Below, one piece after another: positions 33,965-41,643 of a DNA stretch of 64,000 nt. Location: NCBI RefSeq assembly GCF_000255295.1, contig NC_017030.1, positions 1,922,001-1,986,000 of the forward strand. Direction: 5' to 3'. Origin of the DNA: Corallococcus coralloides DSM 2259. Its GTDB lineage: Bacteria; Myxococcota; Myxococcia; Myxococcales; Myxococcaceae. The position numbers and the translations under genes are program-made. Below the pieces are notes generated by a model, which was not told the origin of the DNA, made no database searches, and was given only the letters and a program-made list of their open reading frames with translations. Every line of letters starts with the position of its first letter. Position 1 is the stretch's first letter.

Positions 33965-34840
33965 CGCGCGGGCGAAGAAGTCGCGCAGGCGGCGCGCGTA
34001 GTCCTCAGGGGCCTTCTGGGAGTACTCGCCGTGGGCTGCCTCCGGCACCACCCACTGCTCGCGGGGTTCGCAGGCGGCTCGGTAGAGGCGGCCGTCCAGC
34101 TTCTGGGGGCCGTCCGGGTCGCTGCCTCCGTTGATGAGCAGCAGCGGCCTGCCCTCCAGCCGGCACATGCCGTCCACGGGCCTCACCGCGTCCACGTCGA
34201 TGCCGGACCGGCGCAGGCCCCACAGCACCGCCCAGGTGCTCAGGCCGTAGTGGGAGCCCATGTCCCCCGCCAGGTCCGGGAACGCTCCCGCCGCCGCCAC
34301 CGCCTTCACCCGCGCGTCCTCCTGCGCCACCAGCAGGGCCGTCGTCCCGCCCATGGAGAACCCGAACAGGCCCACGCGTCCCGGGGTGACGTCCGGCCGG
34401 GCCCGCACGAAGGCCAGGGCCGCGCGCACGTCCTCGCGCTCACTGTCACCCCAGCCCACCGAGTCGCCTTCGCTTTCGCCCTGGCCGTGCAGGTCGAAGA
34501 GCAGGACGCCGTGTCCCGCCTCCGACAGCACCCATGCTTCAAATTGGACTCGCGTGCGGTTGTCCGCGAAGCCGTGCACCAGCACCACCGCCGTCCCGTC
34601 GCGGGACGGGACGTACCACCCTCGAAGCTTCCGCCCCGCGGCCTCGAAGGACACGTCCTCCATGTCTGGCAGCGCGTCCGGGTTGGGGGGCGGCGTCACT
34701 GGGATGCGCGCCGGGTGCACCAGCGTCTGGGCCGTGCGCAGGCCTCGCGCCGCCGTGAACCCGCCCGTGCCCAGCGCGCCCAGCACGAGCCCCAGCACGG
34801 CGATGCGACCCCAGCGGACGCGGTACTGCTTCGTGGACAC
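33959..34840 (-). CDS. Membrane-anchored alpha/beta hydrolase
   Basis: 293 residues from GTG 34840, 2 nt after the stop of the upstream gene and preceded by CGGAG, so it is probably translated with it. A membrane segment (IAVLGLVLGALGTGGFTAAR) anchors it. The fold is an alpha/beta hydrolase: VVLVHGFADNRTRV (oxyanion hole), DLHGQGESEG, nucleophile elbow LFGFSMGGTTALLV (Ser), and the C-terminal His in VVPEAAHGEY; the acid is likely in LLINGGSDPDGPQ. It resembles Bem46/YqkD-like exported hydrolases. The substrate is unknown. A longer frame to 35656 overlaps the neighbour and is rejected. Confidence 0.85.
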   Translation of the reverse strand: MSTKQYRVRWGRIAVLGLVLGALGTGGFTAARGLRTAQTLVHPARIPVTPPPNPDALPDMEDVSFEAAGRKLRGWYVPSRDGTAVVLVHGFADNRTRVQFEAWVLSEAGHGVLLFDLHGQGESEGDSVGWGDSEREDVRAALAFVRARPDVTPGRVGLFGFSMGGTTALLVAQEDARVKAVAAAGAFPDLAGDMGSHYGLSTWAVLWGLRRSGIDVDAVRPVDGMCRLEGRPLLLINGGSDPDGPQKLDGRLYRAACEPREQWVVPEAAHGEYSQKAPEDYARRLRDFFARAL

Positions 34841-34842
34841 GG

Positions 34843-35805
34843 TCAGCTCCGGACGGGACCGCTCCCCACGCGCCAGCGCTCGACGAGGTTCGTCACGGCG
34901 GTCCCCCAGTCGGGGTACTCGAAGGTGAAGCCCGCGTCCAGCAGCCGCCCGGGCACCACGCGGCGGCTCTTGAGCAACAGCTCCGTGTCCGTGCGCATGA
35001 AGAACGCGCCCACCTCCAACATCCACTTCGCCGCCGGCAGCCCCACGCTCACGTGCGCCGCCTCGCGCAGCTTCGCCATCAGCTCCCGCTGGGGCAGGGG
35101 ATTCGGCGCGGCCAGGTTCACCGGCCCGTCCAGGTCGTCGCGCTCCAGCAGCAGCTGCACCGCGCGCACGAAGTCCCGGTCGTGGATCCACGACACGTAC
35201 TGCCGCCCGCTGCCCGCGGGGCCGCCCAGCCCCCGGCGCGTCAGGCCCAGGAGCACGTCGAAGATGCCCTCCCTGTCCGGGCTCATCACCATGGCGGAGC
35301 GCAGCGCCACCTTGCGCGTGTGGGGCGTGTCGGCTTCCGCCAGCGTGCGCTCCCAGGCCTGCGCGATGTCGATGCTGCGCTTCCAGTACGCGGGCACCCC
35401 CGGCTCGTTCCCACCAATGAGCCCGGTGGCCTCGTCGTTGGGCGCGTCCAGCCGGTGCGCGTACAGCGTCGCGGTGCTCATCTGCAGCCACACGCGCGGC
35501 GGCTTCGCGGCCTGCTGGATGGCCTGGCCCACCACCCGCGTGGAGTCCACCCGCGAGTCCATCATCTGGCGCAGGTTCTCCTCCGTGTAGCGGCAGTTCA
35601 CGCTGCGTCCCGCCAGGTTGATGACCGCGTCGGCGCCATCCACCTCCTTCGCCCAATCACCCAGGGTGCGCCCGTCCCAGGACACCGTGCGCGCCTCGCC
35701 CCGGCCTCCCCGGCTGATGAGGACGACGTCATCCCCCCGCGCGGTGAACGCCCGCGCCAGCAGGGCGCCCACCTGTCCCGTGCCACCCGGAATCACGACC
35801 TTCAT
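34843..35805 (-). CDS. TIGR01777-family NAD(P)-binding epimerase-like protein
   Basis: 320 residues from ATG 35805 with GAGGGGG upstream. The Rossmann start is MKVVIPGGTGQVGALLARAF (GxxGxxG), followed by ADAVINLAGRSVNCRYTEEN, the strongly conserved block of the TIGR01777/SulA (YfcH) family. YWKRSIDIAQAWERTL, GLGGPAGSGRQYVSWIHDRD and GPVNLAAPNPLPQRELMAKL also match. The C-terminal ~45 residues are the DUF1731 domain (RRVVPGRLLDAGFTFEYPDW). Members are extended short-chain dehydrogenase relatives of unclear reaction, often near membrane or lipid genes. It forms a two-gene unit with the alpha/beta hydrolase. Confidence 0.9.
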   Translation of the reverse strand: MKVVIPGGTGQVGALLARAFTARGDDVVLISRGGRGEARTVSWDGRTLGDWAKEVDGADAVINLAGRSVNCRYTEENLRQMMDSRVDSTRVVGQAIQQAAKPPRVWLQMSTATLYAHRLDAPNDEATGLIGGNEPGVPAYWKRSIDIAQAWERTLAEADTPHTRKVALRSAMVMSPDREGIFDVLLGLTRRGLGGPAGSGRQYVSWIHDRDFVRAVQLLLERDDLDGPVNLAAPNPLPQRELMAKLREAAHVSVGLPAAKWMLEVGAFFMRTDTELLLKSRRVVPGRLLDAGFTFEYPDWGTAVTNLVERWRVGSGPVRS

Positions 35806-36084
35806 GAACGAAACCCCCTCATGTGGTGCGACACCTGGAGGCATAGCGCGCACCCCATCCGGGCCGCCCGGCTCCCGGAAATGGGCCCCCGGGTCGTCCT
35901 GGTGCCGCCGATGAGCCCCGCTTTTCCCCGGCTCCGGAGCCCGGCGGTGGGGCATTTCCCGGGATGTCCCGGGTCGGACGGAAGAAACCAACCGGCCCGG
36001 AGGGAAAATGCGGCGCGTCACGCAACCGGGCCCGCGTCCGGACGACAATGCGTCATCCCCCCACCTCGAATCCTGAGGGCCGTC

Positions 36085-36912
36085 ATGATCATCCCGTCCC
36101 GCCCGCTCTCCGCGACCCGCCCCTCGACGAACTCCGCGTCGGCCCCGGCCAACACGGCCCGTGTCACCCCGAAGGCGTTCTCGTCGGTCTCCACGTTCGA
36201 GGCCGGCCCTTCGGCGAAGAAGGCCCCGACGACGCCCACGACGCCGGTGCCCGCGCCGCAGGTGCCGGTGGAGGACGTGCCGCCCAAGTCGGATCCCCGC
36301 TACGACGGGCTGAAGGACCAGGCGCTGATCAACGCGCTGCATGACGCGGTCAGCAAGCACAAGAACCTGGGCTACGACCAGGCGCGGAAGATCATCTTCA
36401 CCACCCTGGACAACCACGACGGCGTCGTGACGTGCGTCTACACGGGCAAGGAACTGAAGACGAACAAGATTCCCAGCAGCAACGTGATGAACACCGAGCA
36501 CACCTGGCCCCAGTCCAAGGGCGCCACGGGCGCGGCGAAGGCGGACCTGCACCACCTGTTCCCCACGGACAGCAAGGCCAACTCGGTCCGGGGCAACTAC
36601 CCCTTCGGCACGGTGACGAAGGTGAAGTGGGAGGAGAACGGCGCCAAGTTCGGCACCGACGCGCAGGGCCGCACCGTCTTCGAGCCGCCGGACGCGCACA
36701 AGGGCAACGTGGCGCGCGCGCTGTTCTACTTCTCCACCGTCTACAACAAGTCCATCCCCGCGAACGACGAGGCCGTCCTCAAGGAGTGGAACAAGCTGGA
36801 CAAGGTGGACGCGGCGGAGGTGGCGCGCAACGACGCCATCGAGACCTACCAGCAGAACCGCAACCCCTTCGTGGACGACGCGTCACTGGCCGACCGCATC
36901 GCGGACTTCTAG
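36085..36912 (+). CDS. Endonuclease I family nuclease (EndA-like)
   Basis: 275 residues from ATG 36085 with GAGGG at 36075-36079; an open frame reaching back to 35053 overlaps the opposite genes and is rejected. Residues ~1-75 are a Pro/Thr/Ala-rich tail without a normal signal peptide. The nuclease core contains NVMNTEHTWPQSKGATG, ADLHHLFPTDSKANSVRGN and YPFGTVTKVKWEENG, the beta-beta-alpha-metal motif of Vvn/EndA-type DNases/RNases (catalytic His in EHTWPQS). The family is periplasmic or secreted. Here export would need a non-classical route, or an N-terminal sequence that I do not recognise. A nuclease that degrades prey DNA is inferred. Confidence 0.87.
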   Translation: MIIPSRPLSATRPSTNSASAPANTARVTPKAFSSVSTFEAGPSAKKAPTTPTTPVPAPQVPVEDVPPKSDPRYDGLKDQALINALHDAVSKHKNLGYDQARKIIFTTLDNHDGVVTCVYTGKELKTNKIPSSNVMNTEHTWPQSKGATGAAKADLHHLFPTDSKANSVRGNYPFGTVTKVKWEENGAKFGTDAQGRTVFEPPDAHKGNVARALFYFSTVYNKSIPANDEAVLKEWNKLDKVDAAEVARNDAIETYQQNRNPFVDDASLADRIADF

Positions 36913-36922
36913 AGTCCGGGGC

Positions 36923-37573
36923 ATGTCCCGTCCGCTCGCGCCCTTGTGGGCGCTCGTCCCTGGCCGCACCGGTGTCCCCCTGATGAAGGTGGGGGGCACG
37001 CCCGAGGCGCCGGGCCCCCTGGAGTGGCCCGCCTGCGCGATGTGCGGCGGGCCCCAGCGCTTCCTCTTCCAGCTGCCGCACGTCGAGGGACGGCTGGACC
37101 TGACGCCACACGCGTCGGTCCACGTCTTCCAGTGCGAGAACCCCGACACCGTCTGCTTCCGCTGGGACCCGGAGGAGGGCGCCAACGCGGCCGTGCCGGT
37201 GAAGGCCGGCGCGCCGTCCGTGAGCGCGCCGCCGGGACCGGTGAAGCCGTACGCGGAATGGACGCTCGGCTTCGAGCCCGCAACCGAGGACACCGAGGCC
37301 CTGTCGGTGGACGTCAACGAGGCCACCGAGGAGCAGTTCGCCGCGCTGGACCGCGCCAAGGAGGAGGCGCCGGAGAGCAAGGTGGGCGGCGTGCCCGTGT
37401 GGCTCAACGGAGAAGGCACCCCGGAGTGCTGTGACGCGCCCATGCGCTTCGTCGCGCAGCTGGCCGCGATGCCGTTCGGCCTGGACTTCGGCGACAACGG
37501 CCGGGGTTACCTCTTCCGCTGCACCCGCGAGGACTGCGTGCGCCCCTTCCGCTTCCTCACGCAGGGCGCCTGA
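36923..37573 (+). CDS. DUF1963-like (YwqG-type) cysteine-containing protein
   Basis: 216 residues from ATG 36923, 11 nt after the nuclease gene. Cysteine pairs recur: WPACAMCGGPQRF, HVFQCENPDTVCF, TPECCDAPMRFV and RCTREDC, which suggests bound zinc. The layout CGGPQRFLFQLPHVEG ... MRFVAQLAAMPFGLDFGDNG ... GYLFRC is that of DUF1963-type proteins, where two beta-sheet halves repeat the pattern (fluorescent-pocket-like fold, unknown role). Acidic middle section (EATEEQFAALDRAKEEAPES). No signal peptide. Its role next to the nuclease is unclear. Confidence 0.65.
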   Translation: MSRPLAPLWALVPGRTGVPLMKVGGTPEAPGPLEWPACAMCGGPQRFLFQLPHVEGRLDLTPHASVHVFQCENPDTVCFRWDPEEGANAAVPVKAGAPSVSAPPGPVKPYAEWTLGFEPATEDTEALSVDVNEATEEQFAALDRAKEEAPESKVGGVPVWLNGEGTPECCDAPMRFVAQLAAMPFGLDFGDNGRGYLFRCTREDCVRPFRFLTQGA

Positions 37574-37576
37574 TCC

Positions 37577-38608
37577 TCAGCGCTGCATCGCCTTGAGCAG
37601 CTTGTGGGCGTCCTCCGCGCTGAGCTTGCCGGCCTCCACCAGGTCCAGCACGCGGCGCATCTCCTCGTCGGGGATGCCCCGGGCCTGCTGCGGCGGCGGG
37701 GGCGGCACGGGCGGCTGGGGCCGGTGGTGCCGGGAGCCCTGGCCCGCCCAGGGCGGCGCGCCCCAGGAGTTCGCCCAGGCGTGGGCCCACTGGTTCGCGT
37801 GACGCTCGGCGCGGCGCTGCCAGCGCTCCGCCTGACGCTGCCAGCGCAGTGAATCCTCCTCCCAGCCCTCCGCGTCCTCGCCGCGCGAACGGCCCGACTC
37901 GCGGATGCGCACCGAGCCCAGCTCCGTCTCCAGCAGGATCGTCGTGGCCGCCTGGGGGTTGGACGGGTAGCGCGTCTGCGCCGAGCCCAGCGACGTATGG
38001 GCGGAGATGTTCACGTCCAGCCCGGGCACCAGGCGCAGCTCCACCGCGCCCACCTGCGTCCCGATGCGGTGCTCGCCCACGTCCAGCGCGTCCACGTCCA
38101 GCTTCACCGCGCCCGCGGCGGCGTGGACGTGCAGGGTGCCGCCCACGCGCTCGCCGATGATGCGGCCCGCGCCCGTGCGCAGGGTCAGCTTGCCGTGCAC
38201 GTCGCGCAGGCTCGCCGTGCCCGCGTCGGTGTTCAGCTCCAGCTCGCAGTCCTTCAATCCGGAGATGCGCACCGCGCCCGCGTCCAGCAGGAGCTTCGCG
38301 CGCACGTCGGGCGGCACGAACAGCTCCGCCTGTCCGCCGTGGCGCCAGAACAGGGAGAGGAAGCCGGCCTCGCGGGGCATCAGCTCCACCTTCGTCACCC
38401 GGCCGTGCTCCTGGATGCGCGTCTCCACCCTGCCGTGCGTCACCAGGTAGGGCTTCTCTCCCTCCGGCAGCGGCGACACGACGAGCGTGGCGGCGGGCGC
38501 GTGCAGCACCAGCTCCGCGTGCTGTCCCCACGGAATCGCGTGGCGCTGGGTGCCCTCGCGCGAGGAAGACGAGGCGTCGGAGGACGGCGTGGCTTCAGGG
38601 TCCATCAT
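37577..38608 (-). CDS. Adhesin-like beta-helix protein with SHOCT-type tail (DUF4097-like)
   Basis: 343 residues. Residues ~25-215 are strand-rich with regular 20-residue turns (LLLDAGAVRISGLKDCELEL; LNTDAGTASLRDVHGKLTLR; TGAGRIIGERVGGTLHVHAA), as in the DUF4097/putative-adhesin beta-helix family. A His/Trp/Arg-rich linker (WQRQAERWQRRAERHANQWA) follows, then Pro-runs. The C-terminal ~30 residues (DEEMRRVLDLVEAGKLSAED) form the small helical SHOCT-like module, which also ends its partner gene. No signal peptide or TM is seen, so a cytosolic role is suggested. It starts 6 nt after the DUF2089 stop, so the two are one operon (YvlB/YvlC-like arrangement). Confidence 0.78.
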   Translation of the reverse strand: MMDPEATPSSDASSSSREGTQRHAIPWGQHAELVLHAPAATLVVSPLPEGEKPYLVTHGRVETRIQEHGRVTKVELMPREAGFLSLFWRHGGQAELFVPPDVRAKLLLDAGAVRISGLKDCELELNTDAGTASLRDVHGKLTLRTGAGRIIGERVGGTLHVHAAAGAVKLDVDALDVGEHRIGTQVGAVELRLVPGLDVNISAHTSLGSAQTRYPSNPQAATTILLETELGSVRIRESGRSRGEDAEGWEEDSLRWQRQAERWQRRAERHANQWAHAWANSWGAPPWAGQGSRHHRPQPPVPPPPPQQARGIPDEEMRRVLDLVEAGKLSAEDAHKLLKAMQR

Positions 38609-38614
38609 GGGCGG

Positions 38615-39046
38615 TTACTCCCGTGCCTTCTTGAGACGTTGAGCGGCCTCGTCCGCGTCGATGAGCCCGGCCGCGAGGTCATCGAGAATCTGCGCCCGGC
38701 GCGGGGAGCCGCGCTCCCGGGGCGGAGGTGGAGGCGCGGGAGGCGTGGGAGGCGGCGGGACTCCGGGCGCCTGGCCCAGGGCCTCCACCACGTCGTCCAG
38801 CCGCGCCACCACCGTCGGATAGGAGAGGCCCAGCGCCTGCTCCACGTCCTTGATCTTCCCCCGGCAGGCCATGAACACGCGCACGAACGCGAGCTGCTCC
38901 GGTGACAGCTGCTGCACCCAGCCCGTCGTGAAGCGCCCCTCCACCGCGGACGCGCACCCGTCGCAGCGCACCCGTTCGATGACGGTGCCGCCTCCACAGA
39001 CGGGGCAGCGGGTGGGCACGGGCCAGGTGGATTTGGAGGTCGTCAT
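38615..39046 (-). CDS. DUF2089 family zinc-ribbon regulator
   Basis: 143 residues. The N-terminus is a zinc ribbon (RCPVCGGGTVIERVRCDGCA, four Cys). A helix-turn-helix-like block follows (QLSPEQLAFVRVFMACRGKI, KDVEQALGLSYPTVVARLDD), the DUF2089 core. After Pro-runs comes the SHOCT-like helix hairpin AQILDDLAAGLIDADEAAQR, mirroring the end of the next gene. It probably represses its own operon: the AT-rich inverted repeats 16-46 nt upstream of ATG 39046 are the obvious target. In Bacillus-type genomes DUF2089 genes sit with YvlB-like adhesin genes. Confidence 0.85.
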   Translation of the reverse strand: MTTSKSTWPVPTRCPVCGGGTVIERVRCDGCASAVEGRFTTGWVQQLSPEQLAFVRVFMACRGKIKDVEQALGLSYPTVVARLDDVVEALGQAPGVPPPPTPPAPPPPPRERGSPRRAQILDDLAAGLIDADEAAQRLKKARE

Positions 39047-39061
39047 GGTGGGTTCTTCAGA

Positions 39062-39092
39062 AAATCAATTTCAGAATTGAGAATATTGATTT
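39062..39092 (-). promoter_or_regulatory. AT-rich overlapping inverted repeats upstream of the DUF2089 operon
   Basis: TCAATT (39065-39070) faces AATTGA (39075-39080), and AAATCAAT (39062-39069) faces ATTGATTT (39085-39092). The ~35-nt patch is about 20% G+C inside ~70% G+C DNA. It lies 16-46 nt upstream of ATG 39046 and is the likely promoter and operator. Confidence 0.6.
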
Positions 39093-39833
39093 CTATGGGC
39101 TTGGCAAGGGCGGGAGTCCATTTCCAGGAAAGACGGACACTTCCGAGCCGGCGGCCACGAAGGCGGAGTGGGGCGCACCCCGGAGGCACTCCGTGAAGGC
39201 GGGGCCGTAGAAGCGGGCCACGTCGCAGTCGAAGGCGGTCTCCCGGGCGCGCCAGACGGTCCAGCGGGGATGCTCCACGCGGTACTCGGCGCAGCCGCCG
39301 TCGCGCTGGGCGGTGTAGCCCCAGTAGTGCTCGGTGATGAACTCCTCCTGGGAGCCGGGGGCGCTCTCGGCCGGCGTGCCGAGCGTCCGGGCCGACAACT
39401 GGTGCCAGCGGCCGTGGGACTTCCAGGCGTACTCGACGTGGCCGGGCGCGCCGGTGTCCGCGCCGTCCATGTTCACGGCGTGGCGCATGGGGTGCGCGAC
39501 GTAGGGCTCGTTGTAGAGGACGCGCGCCACGGTGGCGATGGCGAGCCGGGGCACGATTTCGCGCACGAACACCACGCCGCGCCGCCAGCCTTCGGGGCCC
39601 AGGCGGCGCACGTAGAAGCGCAGGTTCACCTCATCGAAGTCCCGGTGGAATGGCACCGCGAGTCCCCGCACGCGCGTGTCGAGGAAGCGGAAGCCGACCA
39701 TGCTCGCGAACGTGCGGCCCTGCCACGCGTCGAGCTCCGTGCCACGGGGGACGAGGGGCCGCAGCACCGCCGGATCCACCTCGTAGTTGAGCATCAGCAG
39801 GTACCGCCACGTCGCCGTCAGGAAGGGGCGCAT
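39093..39833 (-). CDS. DUF2071 (YqjF-like) family protein
   Basis: 246 residues. The N-terminus (FLTATWRYLLMLNYEVDPAV, LRPLVPRGTELDAWQGRTFA) and the core (SMVGFRFLDTRVRGLAVPFH, FDEVNLRFYVRR, GVVFVREIVPRLAIATVARV) are those of the DUF2071 family, soluble proteins related to acetoacetate-decarboxylase-like barrels. Tyr/Arg/His-rich conserved core (EPYVAHPMRHAV). No signal peptide. The function of the family is unknown. Confidence 0.85.
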   Translation of the reverse strand: MRPFLTATWRYLLMLNYEVDPAVLRPLVPRGTELDAWQGRTFASMVGFRFLDTRVRGLAVPFHRDFDEVNLRFYVRRLGPEGWRRGVVFVREIVPRLAIATVARVLYNEPYVAHPMRHAVNMDGADTGAPGHVEYAWKSHGRWHQLSARTLGTPAESAPGSQEEFITEHYWGYTAQRDGGCAEYRVEHPRWTVWRARETAFDCDVARFYGPAFTECLRGAPHSAFVAAGSEVSVFPGNGLPPLPSP

Positions 39834-39883
39834 GCGCGAGGTCTAGCGCGCACGCGAAGCCCGGGCCCAGGCCCACCCCCTTG

Positions 39884-39909
39884 CGCGGCTTCTGTCGAGC
39901 AGAAGCGCG
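39884..39909 (-). terminator. Hairpin after the acyltransferase gene
   Basis: CGCGGCTTCTG (39884-39894) against CAGAAGCGCG (39900-39909) with one bulged G and a 5-nt loop, 10 nt past the minus-strand acyltransferase stop. Confidence 0.5.
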
Positions 39910-39918
39910 GGCCGTTTC

Positions 39919-41076
39919 TCAGGGAGCGGCGGGCTGCGCCTGGGGCTTCCTGGAGGTGAGTCCCCGCTCCAGCCGCTCCCGCCACTTCAGCGCGGGCCGC
40001 TCCACGCCATGGTGCAGCGCGAGCGCGGCGAGCAGCACCGCCACGGCGCCGCCCAGCACCGTGACGACGTGGAACGCGTCCATGCCCTGGGGCGCCAGCG
40101 CGTCCCGCACGCCGTGCTGCACGGCCTTGTGCGTGAGGTAGATGGTGAAGCTCAGGACCGCGAAGGTCTTCACGCCGGGGATGCGCGCGCAGACGCGCGA
40201 GGCCGCGGGGCCCGCGAGCGATACCAACAGCGCCGAGAAGCCCAGCGCGGCCAGGGGGAACGCCAGCAGGACATAGGGGAGGTAGCGGTAGTGCTCCTCG
40301 TTGATGAAGAGGACGCCGCCCAGGCACGCGAGTCCCACGATGGCCATGGCCCCTGCGCGGGCGCCGCGAGTCCAGCGCTCCCAGGCCTGTGGCCGGAAGA
40401 CGCGCAGGGCCGCGAGCAGCACGCCGCACGTCAGCCCGTCGAGCCGCGCGTACGTCGGGTAGTAGAGCAGCCTGTCGAACTCGCGCCAGCCTGGATCGCC
40501 CGGCCCGAGCGCGGAGAAGTGGTGCTGCCACAGCCCGCCGCGCAGGAGCATGCCTCCGCCCATCACGGCCGCCGCGATCGCGATGAGGGACGGCGCGCGG
40601 AGGCGTCCGCGCAGTGCGAGCACGGTGAGCGGCAGCACCAGGTAGAAGTGCTCCTCCACGCACAATGACCACGCGTGGGAGAAGCCATTTCGGCGCAGGC
40701 CGAAGTTCTGCGTGAAGGTGAGGAAGCGCCACGCGGGCGTCACCACGGGCATCTCGGTCCAGGCCGGTACGAAGAGGTAGAGGCCCAGCACGACGAGGAA
40801 GGACGGGAGGATGCGCAGCGCGCGCCGCAGGTAGAAGCGCCGCAGCGACGGCGTCTCACCGCGCGACACCGGCTCCAGGAGCTGCGAGCCGATGAGGAAG
40901 CCGCTGAGCACGAAGAACAGCTCCACGCCCGTCCACCCGAAGTTGGCGAACGACTGGTAGGCCTCGTGCCCTTGGGGGCGGGGGTAGTGGTAGACGACGA
41001 CGACGAGGATGGCCAGGCACCGGAGCAGGTCCAGGCCGGCCAGATGGCGCGGTTCGGTGGCGTTCAGCGGAGTCAG
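39919..41076 (-). CDS. Acyltransferase_3 (OafA/YrhL-like) membrane protein with no ordinary start codon
   Basis: About 385 residues if CTG 41076 is used. The frame is open back to the TGA at 41080-41082 and offers no ATG, GTG or TTG until GTG 40926 (335 residues). Yet the 50 codons in between encode clear family sequence: EPRHLAGLDLLRCLAILVVV, then VYHYPRPQ, whose His is the catalytic one. Downstream motifs are LFFVLSGFLIG, LRRFYLRRALRILPSFLVVL and WSLCVEEHFYLVLPLTVLAL (Glu/His region), with ~10 membrane segments. The family O-acylates sugars or peptidoglycan. Either CTG initiates, or the start was lost or frameshifted; an ATG-led frame (MRLASIGRIPPLKADS) ends nearby in another phase. Confidence 0.8.
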   Translation of the reverse strand: MTPLNATEPRHLAGLDLLRCLAILVVVVYHYPRPQGHEAYQSFANFGWTGVELFFVLSGFLIGSQLLEPVSRGETPSLRRFYLRRALRILPSFLVVLGLYLFVPAWTEMPVVTPAWRFLTFTQNFGLRRNGFSHAWSLCVEEHFYLVLPLTVLALRGRLRAPSLIAIAAAVMGGGMLLRGGLWQHHFSALGPGDPGWREFDRLLYYPTYARLDGLTCGVLLAALRVFRPQAWERWTRGARAGAMAIVGLACLGGVLFINEEHYRYLPYVLLAFPLAALGFSALLVSLAGPAASRVCARIPGVKTFAVLSFTIYLTHKAVQHGVRDALAPQGMDAFHVVTVLGGAVAVLLAALALHHGVERPALKWRERLERGLTSRKPQAQPAAP

Positions 41077-41307
41077 CTTTCAGCGGGGGGATGCGCCCGA
41101 TGCTAGCAAGACGCATCCGGGCCGCCAGCGACACGCCGTTCGGGACGCATCGGGCCATAGGCGCCGGTCACGAGTTCGCGAAGGTTTCCCGCACGGCTGC
41201 GCCCCATGGCCTGACCGCCCGGGTGCAAGGCCTTCGGAAACGAAAGCGCTCCATCGGGATGAGAAGGTGAGAACCGTTGGCGGCTCCCTGTCAGAGGCGC
41301 ACCGAAA

Positions 41308-41334
41308 AAACCTGTCCGACAGTCGGACAAGTTT
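41308..41334. repeat. Dispersed palindrome, copy 3 (one mismatch)
   Basis: AAACCTGTCCGAC, central A, then GTCGGACAAGTTT. The right arm has A for G at one place. Confidence 0.85.
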
Positions 41335-41376
41335 CGAGGCCTCCGTGAGCCTCCCATCCACGGCGCACCTCGCGGA

Positions 41377-41398
41377 CCTGTCCGACTGCCAGCCAGGC
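41377..41398. repeat. Dispersed palindrome, decayed copy 4
   Basis: The left arm CCTGTCCGAC is intact, with central T, but the right arm (GCCAGCCAGG) has several changes, so the hairpin is lost. Confidence 0.55.
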
Positions 41399-41435
41399 CT
41401 TGAGAACCGCGGCTGGCTCGTCGCCCGGGCCGAGG

Positions 41436-41454
41436 AAACCTGTCGGACAAGTCT
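41436..41454. repeat. Dispersed palindrome, deleted copy 5
   Basis: AAACCTGTC joins GGACAAGTC directly. About seven central bases of the usual palindrome are missing. Confidence 0.55.
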
Positions 41455-41499
41455 GGGGAACCGAGGCTGGTGAGGATCCCCTTGCCGCCCAGGCAGCGG

Positions 41500-41526
41500 A
41501 AACCTGTCGGACTGTCGGACAGGTTT
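41500..41526. repeat. Dispersed palindrome, copy 6 (one mismatch)
   Basis: AAACCTGTCGGAC, central T, then GTCGGACAGGTTT, followed by TGGG. One base of the left arm differs from consensus. Confidence 0.85.
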
Positions 41527-41643
41527 TGGGCTGCGGAGGGCGGGCGGGAGGTGGGCATTGTGGTCCGGGGGTTTGGGCGCCCTTGGCGTCACGCTTCGGA
41601 CGGCGCCCGCTCCGGCTCCTCCCTCGATTCCGGCCCTTGGGGG

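Larger units (their letters stand above)
41077..41643. other. Intergenic region with palindrome cluster, no gene seen
   Basis: About 570 nt between the acyltransferase start and the fatty-acyl-AMP ligase stop (both minus strand). Besides the four or five palindrome copies at 41308-41526, I see no frame with protein-like composition; short frames here are translations of the palindromes. Confidence 0.6.

Noticed and set aside
41308..41526. CRISPR array from the repeated palindromes
   Set aside because: Spacing is irregular, repeats are self-palindromic and decayed, and there is no cas gene nearby.
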